Shown here piece after piece: positions 26,201 to 35,125 of a stretch of 64,000 bases of DNA. Below the pieces are notes generated by a model. It saw nothing but the letters and a program-made list of their open reading frames with translations, did no database searches and had not been told where the DNA came from. The translations under genes and the position numbers were made by a program. The DNA lies in the NCBI RefSeq assembly GCF_000518705.1, contig NZ_JAEC01000031.1, positions 1-64,000 of the forward strand, written 5' to 3'. The first letter of the stretch is position 1. Each line of letters begins with the position of its first letter. Origin of the DNA: Shewanella colwelliana ATCC 39565 (lineage in GTDB: Bacteria > Pseudomonadota > Gammaproteobacteria > Enterobacterales > Shewanellaceae).

Positions 26201-26826
26201 GTATTACACCAAATAGATGGATTGCCAGTAAGGTCGTCTTGATTCAAATCAGCTTTTACCAAGCCTTTATTCATTAACGAATAAAGAAAAGAACGGGTTT
26301 CAGCGATCGGAAGTTTATATTCACTCGCAATATCATGAAGTTGAACTTTACCTGACTTTCGAATCAACTGGAGCAACTCACGTTGAATATCGGTCACGCC
26401 ATAAATACCAGAGTATCGGTGTAGTAATTTGAGGTTATTTAAGATTGGATTTACACGGATTTGCTTGTCTGTAACGAGTATAAGCTCAGTACCAAGTAGC
26501 CGAGCAGCCTCTTTTTTAGCTACAAACTTTGCTCTAAAAACTGGATCGAATGTCTTACTGTAAGGTTTATATTCATGAAACTTTGTCGTCCCATCAATAT
26601 AGCGAAGTATCGCGTCCGGTGTATAAGGTAATCTTTTACCCTCAAAACAGTAATAAAACCCTTCTGGTTGACTGCCAAAAGTCTCGATATTCTCATTATA
26701 TTCATGATGGAAACATGCATCGAACTCCAATGTGCTCTCACACATTATCGTTTCGCTCACTTTTGCACTCGCGAATTTAAAAACGTTTTTATTGGGCGAA
26801 GGCTTGCGTAAATTCCGAATATACAT
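26197..26826 (-). CDS. tnsA: TnsA, endonuclease subunit of the transposase
   Basis: 209 residues from ATG 26826 (MYIRNLRKPSPNKNVFKF); a TTG two codons earlier is less likely. The restriction-enzyme-like core shows E in CESTLEFDACF, D in YTPDAIL and the HEYKP lysine, which cleave the 5' ends so that the element moves by cut-and-paste. The C-terminal part is a winged helix (DIQRELLQLIRKSG) that contacts TnsC. First gene of tnsABC, with a long palindrome just upstream. Confidence 0.92.
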   Translation of the reverse strand: MYIRNLRKPSPNKNVFKFASAKVSETIMCESTLEFDACFHHEYNENIETFGSQPEGFYYCFEGKRLPYTPDAILRYIDGTTKFHEYKPYSKTFDPVFRAKFVAKKEAARLLGTELILVTDKQIRVNPILNNLKLLHRYSGIYGVTDIQRELLQLIRKSGKVQLHDIASEYKLPIAETRSFLYSLMNKGLVKADLNQDDLTGNPSIWCNT

Positions 26827-26836
26827 GGACAAAACT

Positions 26837-26872
26837 CGAGCGACATCAGTACACTTAGTGTACAGTCGCTCG
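26837..26872. promoter_or_regulatory. Nested palindrome upstream of tnsA
   Basis: A perfect 15-base palindrome GTACACTTAGTGTAC (26849-26863) sits inside perfect 8-base outer arms CGAGCGAC (26837-26844) and GTCGCTCG (26865-26872). It lies 11 bases before the tnsA start, in the leader or promoter. It may be an operator for tnsABC or an RNA hairpin. It does not match the Xre operator. Confidence 0.6.
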
Positions 26873-26884
26873 ATATTTTGTCAA

Positions 26885-27038
26885 ATTTGTCAGTCTATGC
26901 TTTAACTTTAAATTCAAGCAATTGATTTATATGAAATTGAATTGTGTACTTAAAATACAAAACACCATTTTATGTCAAACTATGCTTTAAATTTGTCAGA
27001 CTATGGTTATCTTATGTCAATGTATGCTTTCAGCAACA
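26885..27038 (-). repeat. Transposon end (tnsA side) with four TnsB-binding-type repeats
   Basis: Read inward from 27038 the end is TGTTGCTGAAAG. Four 19-base sites on the plus strand, of the form WTWTGTCANNNTATGNTTW, lie at 27012, 26991, 26970 and 26885. The first three are exactly 21 bases apart, two helical turns; the fourth is 85 bases further in. Confidence 0.9.
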
Positions 27039-27043
27039 TAAAA
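27039..27043. other. Candidate 5-bp target-site duplication copy (TAAAA)
   Basis: TAAAA directly abuts the transposon tip on the rsmJ side. Tn7-like insertion duplicates 5 bp. The second copy at the other end was not located. Confidence 0.5.
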
Positions 27044-27070
27044 CCTGGTAAGCCCCTATTTTCTTAGACA

Positions 27071-27838
27071 CTAACCACTTTTCATTGCCGCTTTAACATA
27101 GACATCGAAGCGATTTTTCTTGGTGGCAATAACTGTGCTGGGCTTAACACCATCTAAATCTTCGGCATAATCGGGACGCTTAACGACCACACGTTTGGTG
27201 GCTAAGGCCATTGCGGGAGCGAGCAGCCCATCTGCGTCAAGATCGGCACCGACCAAGGATTGGAATACGCGCATCTCTTTTTTAACTAGTGCAGATTTTT
27301 CACGGTGGGGATACATGGGATCTAGGTACACCACGTCAATTTCAGTGCCAGAGGTGTTGGCGGCATCGGCTAATGCATTAAGGCTTGAACCATGAAACAG
27401 ACTCATACGCTCTTGCATCCACTGACCGATCTCGGCATCAAGATAGGCACGGCGCAAACCATCTTCTAATAGTGCGGCGACTACAGGGTGACGCTCAACC
27501 ATGATCACTTTGCAGCCTAGGCTCGCCAATACAAAGGCATCGCGTCCTAGACCTGCGGTACCGTCAACAACGGTCGGCGTAACCGCTTGCTTAAGGCCAA
27601 CAGCTTTGGCAATTGACTGGCCTCGGCCACCACCAAACTTGCGTCGATGGGCGACGGCACCACCGACAAAGTCGACATTAATACCAGCCAGTTTAGGTTC
27701 ATCACGTTTATATAAACTCAGGATATTTTGTTCAAAGCGCAGTTCGAAAAGGGCGTCTTGATCCCACTTCAGGCCCCAACGTTCGCTCACCTCAACCAAT
27801 GTTGGGTACTGACGATTAAAAAAGATAGCTGTTTGCAA
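27071..27838 (-). CDS. rsmJ: RsmJ, 16S rRNA (guanine-1516 N2) methyltransferase
   Basis: 255 residues if started at TTG 27838 ([14 protein letters not shown]), which has AAGG five bases upstream and gives the family length; ATG 27904 is an alternative, and the frame is open to 27961. SAM-binding features include [34 protein letters not shown] and the DPMYPHR catalytic loop. It methylates G1516 of 16S rRNA. Its 3' end holds the protospacer of the CRISPR-associated transposon, which inserted 32 bp past the stop codon and left the gene intact. Divergent from rlmJ. Confidence 0.92.
   Translation of the reverse strand: MQTAIFFNRQYPTLVEVSERWGLKWDQDALFELRFEQNILSLYKRDEPKLAGINVDFVGGAVAHRRKFGGGRGQSIAKAVGLKQAVTPTVVDGTAGLGRDAFVLASLGCKVIMVERHPVVAALLEDGLRRAYLDAEIGQWMQERMSLFHGSSLNALADAANTSGTEIDVVYLDPMYPHREKSALVKKEMRVFQSLVGADLDADGLLAPAMALATKRVVVKRPDYAEDLDGVKPSTVIATKKNRFDVYVKAAMKSG
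27090..27121 (-). other. Protospacer in rsmJ for the homing guide, CC PAM at 27122-27123
   Basis: This encodes [11 protein letters not shown] near the RsmJ C-terminus. It pairs with the spacer at 9864-9895 (26 of 32). The transposon tip lies 51 bases beyond its PAM-distal edge, matching the usual offset of about 50 for I-F3 insertion. Confidence 0.88.
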
Positions 27839-28015
27839 AATACCTTGACCACAATTGAATAAAATCACTACGCCATTATGCCAAAAGCAGTCGGTGCTGA
27901 ACATCTGATTTATTGGTGTCACGTGGAGGCTTTTGCACTCAGCGGTTTTACCTCGTCGCACTTACCCCCTATAATCGCCGTATTCAGGCAATTGCCCTCG
28001 ACCATTGGACACCCC

Positions 28016-28855
28016 ATGTTAAGTTATCGCCACGGCTATCACGCTGGCAACTATGCTGATGTGCTTAAGCACACTATGTTGCTGCAAACCTTGAGACTGA
28101 TGCACAAAAAAAATAAGCCGATGGTGTATATCGACACCCATGCTGGTGCTGGCGGTTACGCCTTGTCAGATGAATTTGCCCAGAAGACGGGAGAATATTT
28201 AGAGGGCGTCACCAAGCTGTGGGACAAAACTGATCTGCCTGAAGCCTTGAGTCAGTATATTGCAGACGTTAAGCATTTTAATAGCACAGATGAGCTTGAG
28301 TTATACCCAGGCTCACCCGCCTTTGTCGATATGAACCTGCGAGAGAACGACCGTATGGTGCTGCACGAACTGCATGGCGCTGATCATCTGTTGCTGGACG
28401 AACAACTGGGCAGCGATAAAAAGATTAAGGTAATTAAAGGCGACGGCTTAAAGGGTCTTATTGCTTCAGTGCCGCCACTAGAGCGTCGTGGCGTCATATT
28501 AGTCGACCCAAGCTATGAGATGAAAACCGATTACCAAGAGGTTGCCAAGGCGGTTATTCAGGCCCATAAGCGCTTCTCTACTGGGGTGTATATGATCTGG
28601 TATCCAGTGGTTAATCGTGCGCAAACTGAGTCAATGTTTGAACTATTAAAGCAAAGCGGTATTCGTCGTCAGTTACGCATTGAACAGGCGATAAAAGCCG
28701 ACAGTGATGAGTTTGGCATGACAGCGGCTGGCCTATGGGTCATTAACCCCCCCTGGCAGCTCGACGAGCTAGCACAATCGACATTAGATTACCTAGGACC
28801 ACTGCTTAATCAGGGCGGCGGTTCGACGCAGGTAACATGGGAAGTGGGCGAATAA
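28016..28855 (+). CDS. rlmJ: RlmJ, 23S rRNA (adenine-2030 N6) methyltransferase
   Basis: 279 residues from ATG 28016 (MLSYRHGYHAGNYADVLKHT), the standard family start; upstream in-frame codons are not part of it. It contains YIDTHAGAGGY and the catalytic-loop VDPSYE (DPPY-type). It methylates A2030 in 23S rRNA. It is transcribed away from rsmJ; the two rRNA methyltransferases share the 180-bp region between them. Confidence 0.93.
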   Translation: MLSYRHGYHAGNYADVLKHTMLLQTLRLMHKKNKPMVYIDTHAGAGGYALSDEFAQKTGEYLEGVTKLWDKTDLPEALSQYIADVKHFNSTDELELYPGSPAFVDMNLRENDRMVLHELHGADHLLLDEQLGSDKKIKVIKGDGLKGLIASVPPLERRGVILVDPSYEMKTDYQEVAKAVIQAHKRFSTGVYMIWYPVVNRAQTESMFELLKQSGIRRQLRIEQAIKADSDEFGMTAAGLWVINPPWQLDELAQSTLDYLGPLLNQGGGSTQVTWEVGE

Positions 28856-28859
28856 GCAC

Positions 28860-29222
28860 CTAGAAAAATGCTTCGCAGGGAGTGCCTTGGTGATAGATCA
28901 TCTGCCAACGCTCTCCCTCAAGCTTCCACAATGAAGTGCGCAGTGAGTAACGTTTTTCTAGCTCATTAATGGGTTTAAAGCTCGCGCGGTAGGTCAGCTG
29001 TGCTAAATCGGCACTGAGTAATCGATAGTGAATATCAAATACGTTAAAGCTTGGTGGCCTTGCTTGAGGTAAGCGCTGCAATACCTCTGGTTTACCAAAA
29101 CTTACCCCTGTCGCCCCTATTTCTAAAAACTCATCATGAATCAGCTGTTGGAGTGCCGAAACGCTGGTGCGAACCTCTGGGGTTAATAGTGCAAGCTCTA
29201 ACTCAATAATGGTTTGTCTCAT
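28860..29222 (-). CDS. DUF4440 / NTF2-like protein
   Basis: 120 residues. The pattern (helical start, then LIHDEFLEIGATGVSFGKPE and strands YRLLSADLAQLTYRAS, RYSLRTSLWKLEGERWQMIY) fits the SnoaL/NTF2-like fold of DUF4440 proteins. The molecular role is unknown. It ends 4 bp from the convergent rlmJ stop and begins 6 bp after the transglycosylase gene, so it may be the last gene of the minus-strand group running from LemA. Confidence 0.75.
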   Translation of the reverse strand: MRQTIIELELALLTPEVRTSVSALQQLIHDEFLEIGATGVSFGKPEVLQRLPQARPPSFNVFDIHYRLLSADLAQLTYRASFKPINELEKRYSLRTSLWKLEGERWQMIYHQGTPCEAFF

Positions 29223-29228
29223 CCGTGA

Positions 29229-29960
29229 CTACCCCACTTTTTGATAGCGTTTCAGTAAAATCTTAACCCGTTTCACATAGGCCTGAGTCTCTGGGTACGG
29301 CGGTATACCTTGATATTGACTCACGGTTGTTGGGCCTGCGTTATAAGCCGCGCAGGCTAACTCAATGTCACCGTCAAATCGCGCTAGCATCTTGGCAAGA
29401 TAACGCGACCCACCATCGATATTTTGATCGGGCCGATAAGGGTTCGTCACTCCCATCTCTTTGGCAGTATCAGGCATTAGCTGCATCAGCCCCATAGCGC
29501 CACTGCGCGATAAGGCAAACACATTAAAAGCCGACTCGGCATGGATCACCGCACGGATTAGTGCTGGGTCGAGCTGGTGTGTTTTAGCTGCGAGGTTAAT
29601 CAGCTCGTCGTAGTCGGCGCTAAACAGCGGCATCTTTTGCCAGTCTAGCTCGGAGTTAGGTTTGCAGGCGTAGCAGTCATAAAGTAATACCCTAAACTCC
29701 TCTTTGCCCGGAGCATGATCCGAAAAAACCACCACGCCATTGCTTTGGGTGTATTGATAGACCTTAATTTTATTGTCGCTCACTGGCGCGTCAGCTGGGG
29801 CGTCGTTATTGGTCAATGTTGCCTTATCGCTATAACTTTTTTTATAGTGCGGCTTACCTTGAGTGGGCTGCTGTGCATGAAGGCTAACACTCAATAGCAT
29901 TAGCAAGTACAGTGGCAGCACTCGGTAGTTAATGTCGGCACCAATAGACGAAAAGGTCAT
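29229..29960 (-). CDS. Lytic murein transglycosylase (SLT) with DUF4124-like domain
   Basis: 243 residues. An N-terminal hydrophobic segment (YLLMLLSVSLHA) acts as signal peptide. A DUF4124-like stretch follows (KVYQYTQSNGVVVFSDH), then the SLT domain with catalytic Glu in VIHAESAFN, the GAMGLMQLMPDTA motif and AYNAGP. It cleaves peptidoglycan to 1,6-anhydro products in the periplasm. Its start overlaps the DUF3137 stop by one base (TAATG). Confidence 0.88.
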   Translation of the reverse strand: MTFSSIGADINYRVLPLYLLMLLSVSLHAQQPTQGKPHYKKSYSDKATLTNNDAPADAPVSDNKIKVYQYTQSNGVVVFSDHAPGKEEFRVLLYDCYACKPNSELDWQKMPLFSADYDELINLAAKTHQLDPALIRAVIHAESAFNVFALSRSGAMGLMQLMPDTAKEMGVTNPYRPDQNIDGGSRYLAKMLARFDGDIELACAAYNAGPTTVSQYQGIPPYPETQAYVKRVKILLKRYQKVG

Positions 29961-30970
29961 TACAATCCAATATCTTGATCGAGTTTGAGTACTTCAATCA
30001 TAGCAAATAGCTGCTTCATCTCGCGGTTTATTTGGCTAAACTCATATTCAAAGGTCGCGCCATTAAAAATGGAGCCGAGCTCAAAACGGTTTTCGCGGCT
30101 AGCCAACATAATCAATAGCTTGTTCTCGTAAAATGCGCACTGAATTTTACCTGCAAACATACTCGCTAAGGATTGTAGCCGCTCCATAAATCCGACGGTG
30201 AGTAGATAACGCGCCTCAATCTGATCGGTAGAAAAAACATCAAACTGTTTCTCAAAGCGGGGATCTTCTAACTTCACTCGACTTAGGTTTTTAAAGGAGC
30301 TAGATAAGAAGTTAATTAAACCGCCGCGGCTTTTAACGACCACAGTGTGACCCTTAAACGCCTTGTGACTGCTTAACTGCACCATTACGCCACGAAATAC
30401 GGTTTCTGTTTCGGTACGCTTATCACGGCGAACTTCTTTCGTCAGTTTCAGCTCATTAATGACGATCTCAACCCCATTATGACTGCCCTGCACATAGTCG
30501 TCGAAATGGGCATCATCGTAGCTGGGGAGTAATTTTGAACGTTTGAGTGTCGATAGGCTCATTGTGTGGGTATGACTAAAAATAAAGTCATCGCCAAAAT
30601 AACGAAATATCTTAGGAAACACCTGCTCCTTAACATCGTTGCGATAACGCTTAATGGGTCGCGAGCACCACCACACCAAGGGGATAATCGGTACAGCTAA
30701 AAATATCCAAGGCATCTCAACATATTGGCGCGCGGCATACAGCATGGCGATAACCACGACACTGGCAAACATAGCGAGACTCATGTAGATACGCTGCCTA
30801 AGGGCTTTTAGGCAAGCAACACGACGGTTTTCAAACTTGCGAGTTAGCGGTTCAATATGTTCAGCGTAATGCGTCTTAAACTTATCCAGTTCAGCGCTAT
30901 CGGCCACAAGGCGCTTAGGCTGACGTGAGGGCTTAATCGGCGCGCCAAATATAAAACTAATAATGTTCAT
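29960..30970 (-). CDS. DUF3137 membrane protein
   Basis: 336 residues with two adjacent transmembrane helices near 55-100 (SLAMFASVVVIAMLYAA and IFLAVPIIPLVWW) and a long soluble C-terminal domain containing the RGVMVQLSSHKAFKG and TVVVKSRGG strands of DUF3137. Function unknown. The gene follows lemA by 57 bp on the same strand, a pairing common in gammaproteobacteria and suggesting a shared envelope role. Confidence 0.85.
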   Translation of the reverse strand: MNIISFIFGAPIKPSRQPKRLVADSAELDKFKTHYAEHIEPLTRKFENRRVACLKALRQRIYMSLAMFASVVVIAMLYAARQYVEMPWIFLAVPIIPLVWWCSRPIKRYRNDVKEQVFPKIFRYFGDDFIFSHTHTMSLSTLKRSKLLPSYDDAHFDDYVQGSHNGVEIVINELKLTKEVRRDKRTETETVFRGVMVQLSSHKAFKGHTVVVKSRGGLINFLSSSFKNLSRVKLEDPRFEKQFDVFSTDQIEARYLLTVGFMERLQSLASMFAGKIQCAFYENKLLIMLASRENRFELGSIFNGATFEYEFSQINREMKQLFAMIEVLKLDQDIGL

Positions 30971-31027
30971 TGGTGAGGCTCTACACGGCGACTTAGGTGA
31001 GTACCATCAGCACTCACCTATCAAATG

Positions 31028-31597
31028 TTACTTAAGATAATCGGCGGCATCGACGGGGGCTTTTGATGCTTCATCCGCTTCATAAAACGGCATCACTTTA
31101 ACATTAGCCATTGACGCAATAATCGAACCTGGAAAGATTTCGACCGCTGTGTTCAACTCAGACACTGCTGAATTGTAAAAACGACGAGCGGCAGAGATAT
31201 GTTCTTCGACTTCGTTGTAGGTCTGCATCGCTTGCAGCATAGTATTGTCAGACTTCAGCTCAGGGTAGTTTTCTACACTCACCATTAACTGTCCCATCTT
31301 GCTATTGAGTTGTTCCGCAACTGCCAGATGTTCCTTAATCGCTTGACTGTCTGCATTGTCGTAACCTGCTGTCACTTGGGCGCGCAGCGCGGTGATCTCA
31401 GTGAGTAGCGACTTTTCATGGTCCATAAACTTCTGTGCGATTTTGAGAATATTTGGCACAAGGTTAGCGCGCTTTTTTAATTGCACGTCGATGCCTGATA
31501 GTGCCTCTCGCCCCGCGTTACGCTTTTTGATTAAACTGACATACCAAAGGTAGGTAATAATCACTACAAGCCCTAACCCTAACAATAAACCTTCCAT
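31028..31597 (-). CDS. lemA: LemA family protein
   Basis: 189 residues: an N-terminal membrane anchor (LLLGLGLVVIITYLWYVSL), then the four-helix LemA domain with ALSGIDVQLKKRANLVPNI and the ENYPELKSD signature, and the closing helix with ARRFYNSAVSELNTAVEIFP. Role unknown. GGAAGG lies close upstream of the ATG. First gene of a minus-strand group with DUF3137, SLT and DUF4440. Confidence 0.9.
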   Translation of the reverse strand: MEGLLLGLGLVVIITYLWYVSLIKKRNAGREALSGIDVQLKKRANLVPNILKIAQKFMDHEKSLLTEITALRAQVTAGYDNADSQAIKEHLAVAEQLNSKMGQLMVSVENYPELKSDNTMLQAMQTYNEVEEHISAARRFYNSAVSELNTAVEIFPGSIIASMANVKVMPFYEADEASKAPVDAADYLK

Positions 31598-32091
31598 TTT
31601 GACGTCCTTCCTGTTGTTCTTTTTTAGTTTTTGCTCTTATAACTCCCCACAATTACCGATTTTGTTGAAGAATTCCAGTTATTTGTATGCCAATCGTCGC
31701 AATATAATTTGTTGTAAAAATCAACAATTAGCAGTTATCTGCTAGCTTTTACGCTTAAGTCAGATAGTTGACCTATGCATTAACAGAAACAAAATACCGT
31801 TTGAATTAGAAACAGGCGAAAATGACAAACAAGTCAACTAAATAAGCCAAATAAATACAGAGTTCATTGATTTTAAAAGCAATAAAACAAGTTATAATTT
31901 CATCATTTTTATACAAACCTAGCTGAAAATCACAATTTTTTCGACAAAAAGCTAACATTAACAGCACTAGAAGATGCATCCACCACAGTTAGAGATAACA
32001 GCTCATTTTGACCTATTCAGCTCAGGTACAGCGAATGATTGTTAAGCTAGCCTCATTGAATTGAAAGACGCTTGTTCGTAAATCCCATTTT

Positions 32092-32122
32092 GACCTCTTA
32101 CCCCATAAGAGGTCTTTTTTTT
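32092..32122 (+). terminator. Intrinsic terminator, possible 3' end of a small RNA
   Basis: GACCTCTTA/TAAGAGGTC stem around CCCA, followed by eight Ts. No plus-strand gene ends upstream; the nearest sequence is the intergenic DNA after 31598. A TTGACC about 75 bases upstream could belong to its promoter. Confidence 0.55.
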
Positions 32123-32202
32123 GTCTGCGTTTTGGCCAAGTTTTAAACCCGACTAATGTTCAGGCTTTGTACAGCAATTTAGCGCTAATCTATTCACTAA
32201 CC

Positions 32203-32288
32203 AAACAGCAACTCACCTCCCCATTGTGAGTTTTGGTGACATCATCCTATTGAGACCCATTCTGCTTCAGAATCGGGTCTATTTTTTT
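32203..32288 (+). ncRNA. Candidate small RNA upstream of the AbgT gene
   Basis: TTGTAC (32167-32172), an 18-base gap and TATTCA (32191-32196) form a possible promoter. A first hairpin AACTCAC/GTGAGTT (32210-32232) and a terminator AGACCCATTCTG/AGAATCGGGTCT with a T run (32253-32288) follow. It could instead be a leader attenuator of the AbgT gene that starts at 32431. Confidence 0.35.
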
Positions 32289-32430
32289 AATACCCCATCT
32301 AATTACTCAGATTTAAGTTTCAATTAAACCGCCTCTGCCATCATGCTTGGTTAACTCGCGATCGCGCTAAAGCGTGCGAGTACCAATACTAAATAAAAGG
32401 CACAAAGATGCCCGCAATGAAGGAAGTATG

Positions 32431-34044
32431 ATGAGTACAAATCAACAGGATGGCCTGCCCTCCTCAAGTATAACGCCACCCACAGCGGGTCAAAGCGGTG
32501 CCTTTGTTCGCTTTTTAAATGTGGTTGAGCGATTAGGTAACTTGCTGCCCCATCCAATCACGCTGTTTGCGATGTTCTGTCTTGCCGTGATCGCCATCAG
32601 TGGCATTGCAGGTTACTTTGAATTAACCGTTACCGACCCAAGGCCTGTTGGTGCACCGGGTCGCAGTGCCGATGGTCTGATTCATGTCGTCAGCTTAATG
32701 AATGGTGAAGGACTGCGACTCATCGTCTCCAATCTAGTCACTAACTTTACTGGGTTTACACCACTTGGCACTGTGTTAGTTGCCCTACTGGGTGTCGGCA
32801 TTGCTGAACGCTCAGGGCTACTCTCAGCCGCCATGCGCTCTTTGGTCATGGGGGCATCTAAACGCCTAGTGACGCTAACCATTGTATTTGCGGGTATCGT
32901 GTCAAATACCGCCTCTGAACTGGGCTATGTGGTACTTATCCCCATGGCAGCGCTAATATTTCACTCTCTTGGTCGCCACCCGTTAGCGGGCTTAGCCGCC
33001 GCATTTGCAGGGGTGTCTGGTGGTTACAGCGCTAACTTACTATTAGGAACGGTCGACCCACTGCTATCAGGCATCACCGAAGCGGCGGCGCAGATGATCG
33101 ATCCTGAGTATCTTGTTGGCCCTGAAGTGAACTGGTATTTCATGTTTGTGTCGACGTTCCTGATCACCATTCTTGGCGCCATTGTTACCGAAAAAATCGT
33201 TGAGCCTAAGTTGGGCAAATATGATCCAGAAGAAGCCTCTATCGATTTGCATGCCCAAAAGATGGATGGAGTCACCGCCCAAGAAAAACGCGGTTTAAAG
33301 GCTGCGGGGGTCGCTATCTTGGTCTTGTCGGCTATCCTTGCGTTAACCATCATCCCTGACAATGCCCCACTGAGAAACCCAGAGACAGGCTTAGTCGCTG
33401 GCTCACCTTTCCTAAAGGGTATTGTTGCCTTTATCTTTATCTGTTTTGCGATTCCGGGCCTAGTTTACGGTAAGGTTGTAGGCACCATGAAGCGCGACAA
33501 AGATGTGATTGATGCCATGTCTCACAGCATGAGTACCATGGGAATGTACATTGTGCTGGTATTTTTTGCCTCACAGTTTGTCGCCTTCTTTAAGTGGACC
33601 AATCTCGGCGCCGTGCTCGCGGTCACAGGGGCTGATGCCCTGAGTGCGATAGGGTTAACGGGTCCCGTTGTATTTGTCCTATTTATTATGATGTGTGGCT
33701 TCATCAACTTAATGCTAGGTAGCGCCTCGGCGCAGTGGGCGGTGACCGCGCCAATTTTTGTCCCTATGCTAATGCTCGTCGGCTACGCGCCTGAGACAAT
33801 TCAGGCTGCGTACCGAATCGGCGACTCGGTCACTAACCTTATCACCCCTATGATGAGCTATTTTGGGCTTATTTTGGCGGTGGCTTCTCAGTATAAAAAG
33901 AACCTTGGCATAGGCACTTTAGTGGCAACCATGTTGCCGTACTCTATCGTGTTCTTTATTGGCTGGACCTGCTTCTTCTTTATCTGGGTATTTGCATTAG
34001 GTTTACCTGTGGGCCCAGGAGCTGCGACCTACTATACGCCATAG
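32431..34044 (+). CDS. AbgT-family transporter
   Basis: 537 residues from the second of two adjacent ATGs (32431), six bases after AGGA. About 12 or more hydrophobic segments, with the family signatures FLNVVERLGNLLPHP, SNTASELGYVVLIPMAALIF and the two re-entrant-type motifs near FINLMLGSASAQWAVTAP and DSVTNLITPMMSYF. Family members import p-aminobenzoyl-glutamate or export sulfonamide drugs using an ion gradient. It converges with a LysR gene across a shared terminator. Confidence 0.9.
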   Translation: MSTNQQDGLPSSSITPPTAGQSGAFVRFLNVVERLGNLLPHPITLFAMFCLAVIAISGIAGYFELTVTDPRPVGAPGRSADGLIHVVSLMNGEGLRLIVSNLVTNFTGFTPLGTVLVALLGVGIAERSGLLSAAMRSLVMGASKRLVTLTIVFAGIVSNTASELGYVVLIPMAALIFHSLGRHPLAGLAAAFAGVSGGYSANLLLGTVDPLLSGITEAAAQMIDPEYLVGPEVNWYFMFVSTFLITILGAIVTEKIVEPKLGKYDPEEASIDLHAQKMDGVTAQEKRGLKAAGVAILVLSAILALTIIPDNAPLRNPETGLVAGSPFLKGIVAFIFICFAIPGLVYGKVVGTMKRDKDVIDAMSHSMSTMGMYIVLVFFASQFVAFFKWTNLGAVLAVTGADALSAIGLTGPVVFVLFIMMCGFINLMLGSASAQWAVTAPIFVPMLMLVGYAPETIQAAYRIGDSVTNLITPMMSYFGLILAVASQYKKNLGIGTLVATMLPYSIVFFIGWTCFFFIWVFALGLPVGPGAATYYTP

Positions 34045-34071
34045 CCCTGAGTGATAGCCTTGACTGACCAT

Positions 34072-34100
34072 AAAAACGCCGAACTGAGTTCGGCGTTTTT
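34072..34100. terminator. Bidirectional terminator
   Basis: AAAAACGCCGAACT/AGTTCGGCGTTTTT symmetric hairpin between the convergent AbgT and LysR genes, with a T run on either strand. Confidence 0.85.
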
Positions 34101-34111
34101 ATGCCACCTCG

Positions 34112-34981
34112 TTATAACCTGGCGACAATCTCATCCATAACCGAGATCACTCGCTTTGGTAACGTCGTTTGGCGTCGGTAACATAAATAGATGGGTTCAC
34201 TTACAGGCACACTTAAGGGGTGCGAGCTGATCAACTCGGGGCGTGCGAACGCCTCGACAGCATAGGCAGGCAACACGGTAAAGCCTAACCCACGACTCAC
34301 AGGCTCTAGTATCAGGCTGATCTGATTAGAAAAGCCTCGATGACTCAGCTGGTCGCAGTGCTCAAACTCTGTATAGTTAGCGGCCAATAACAAGTTAGCA
34401 TGGTGTGCGCCATCTGGATGATTGATAAAGCCAAGCTGCTGTAATGACGACCAACTCAAAGATGTATGTGACGCAGGGGTTACCAGCAATAGTGGTTCTT
34501 GGGCGATCAATCGGCTTTGCACCTCACTTAAGATGGGCTGTCGAGTCATTAAGCCTAAATCAGCATCTAAGTCTGCAATCGCGGTTTCAACACCTGAGTT
34601 AGAGTTGATTCGGTAATCCAGCGTTAACCCGTTGTGCTGCTGCTGAAGGCCTAGAAGTTCAGTATACAACTTGAGACCAATACTCCCCGGCGACATTAAT
34701 CGTACAAGCCCTTCAAAGGGCGGATCGACCTTAACCGACTGCTGCAGCGCATCGAGAGCTAGCAGAATATCTTGCCCTTGTTGATAGAGCTTTTGCCCTG
34801 CATCAGTGAGCGAAAACTGTTTACCCTCTCTTATTAATAGCGGTGTATCGAGCTGCTCTTCCAATTTACGAATATGCTGACTCACCCCAGATTGGGTCAT
34901 ATAGAGTCGCTCAGCCGTGCGAGTAAAGTGGCCAAGCTCCACCAGCGTACAAAAACTACGTAACCAGATTGGATTTATCAT
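34112..34981 (-). CDS. LysR-family transcriptional regulator
   Basis: 289 residues. The N-terminal winged helix is typical ([34 protein letters not shown]), followed by a LysR substrate-binding domain ([23 protein letters not shown]). The target is not evident: it converges with the AbgT transporter and the gene upstream on the same strand is prlC, in the same direction but with its own terminator. The ligand is unknown. Confidence 0.9.
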   Translation of the reverse strand: MINPIWLRSFCTLVELGHFTRTAERLYMTQSGVSQHIRKLEEQLDTPLLIREGKQFSLTDAGQKLYQQGQDILLALDALQQSVKVDPPFEGLVRLMSPGSIGLKLYTELLGLQQQHNGLTLDYRINSNSGVETAIADLDADLGLMTRQPILSEVQSRLIAQEPLLLVTPASHTSLSWSSLQQLGFINHPDGAHHANLLLAANYTEFEHCDQLSHRGFSNQISLILEPVSRGLGFTVLPAYAVEAFARPELISSHPLSVPVSEPIYLCYRRQTTLPKRVISVMDEIVARL

Positions 34982-35071
34982 AACAAATTGTAATCAAGTC
35001 TATAGATATTGATTACCCTACATGATTTAACACAATTTGGAAGCCACACCACGATTGTTGGGCACAATCAA

Positions 35072-35101
35072 AAATGCCAACCCTTGTGTGTTGGCATTTT
35101 A
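35072..35101 (-). terminator. Terminator of prlC
   Basis: AAAATGCCAAC/GTTGGCATTTT hairpin with a T run on the minus strand, 25 bp after the prlC stop. Confidence 0.8.
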
Positions 35102-35125
35102 CCTTAACCTATTAGCTCAACAGCA

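Larger units (their letters stand above)
9835..27038. mobile_element. Type I-F3 CRISPR-associated Tn7-like transposon inserted downstream of rsmJ
   Basis: It contains CRISPR, cas6f, cas7f, cas8/5 fusion, tniQ, cargo (type II CBASS, xre, helicase module), tnsC, tnsB and tnsA. The tnsA-side end is TGTTGCTGAAAG read inward from 27038. The start given here is only the start of the array. The opposite end, expected to read inward as TGT with related TnsB sites after a TAAAA duplication, is not found between 1 and 9835, so the element may extend beyond the window or its end may have decayed. Confidence 0.85.
31598..32427. other. 830-bp intergenic region with two terminator-bearing candidate small RNAs
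   Basis: No coding gene is recognised. The plus strand carries two strong intrinsic terminators (32092-32122 and 32253-32288) that are not behind any plus-strand gene, which points to one or two short transcripts. Confidence 0.5.
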
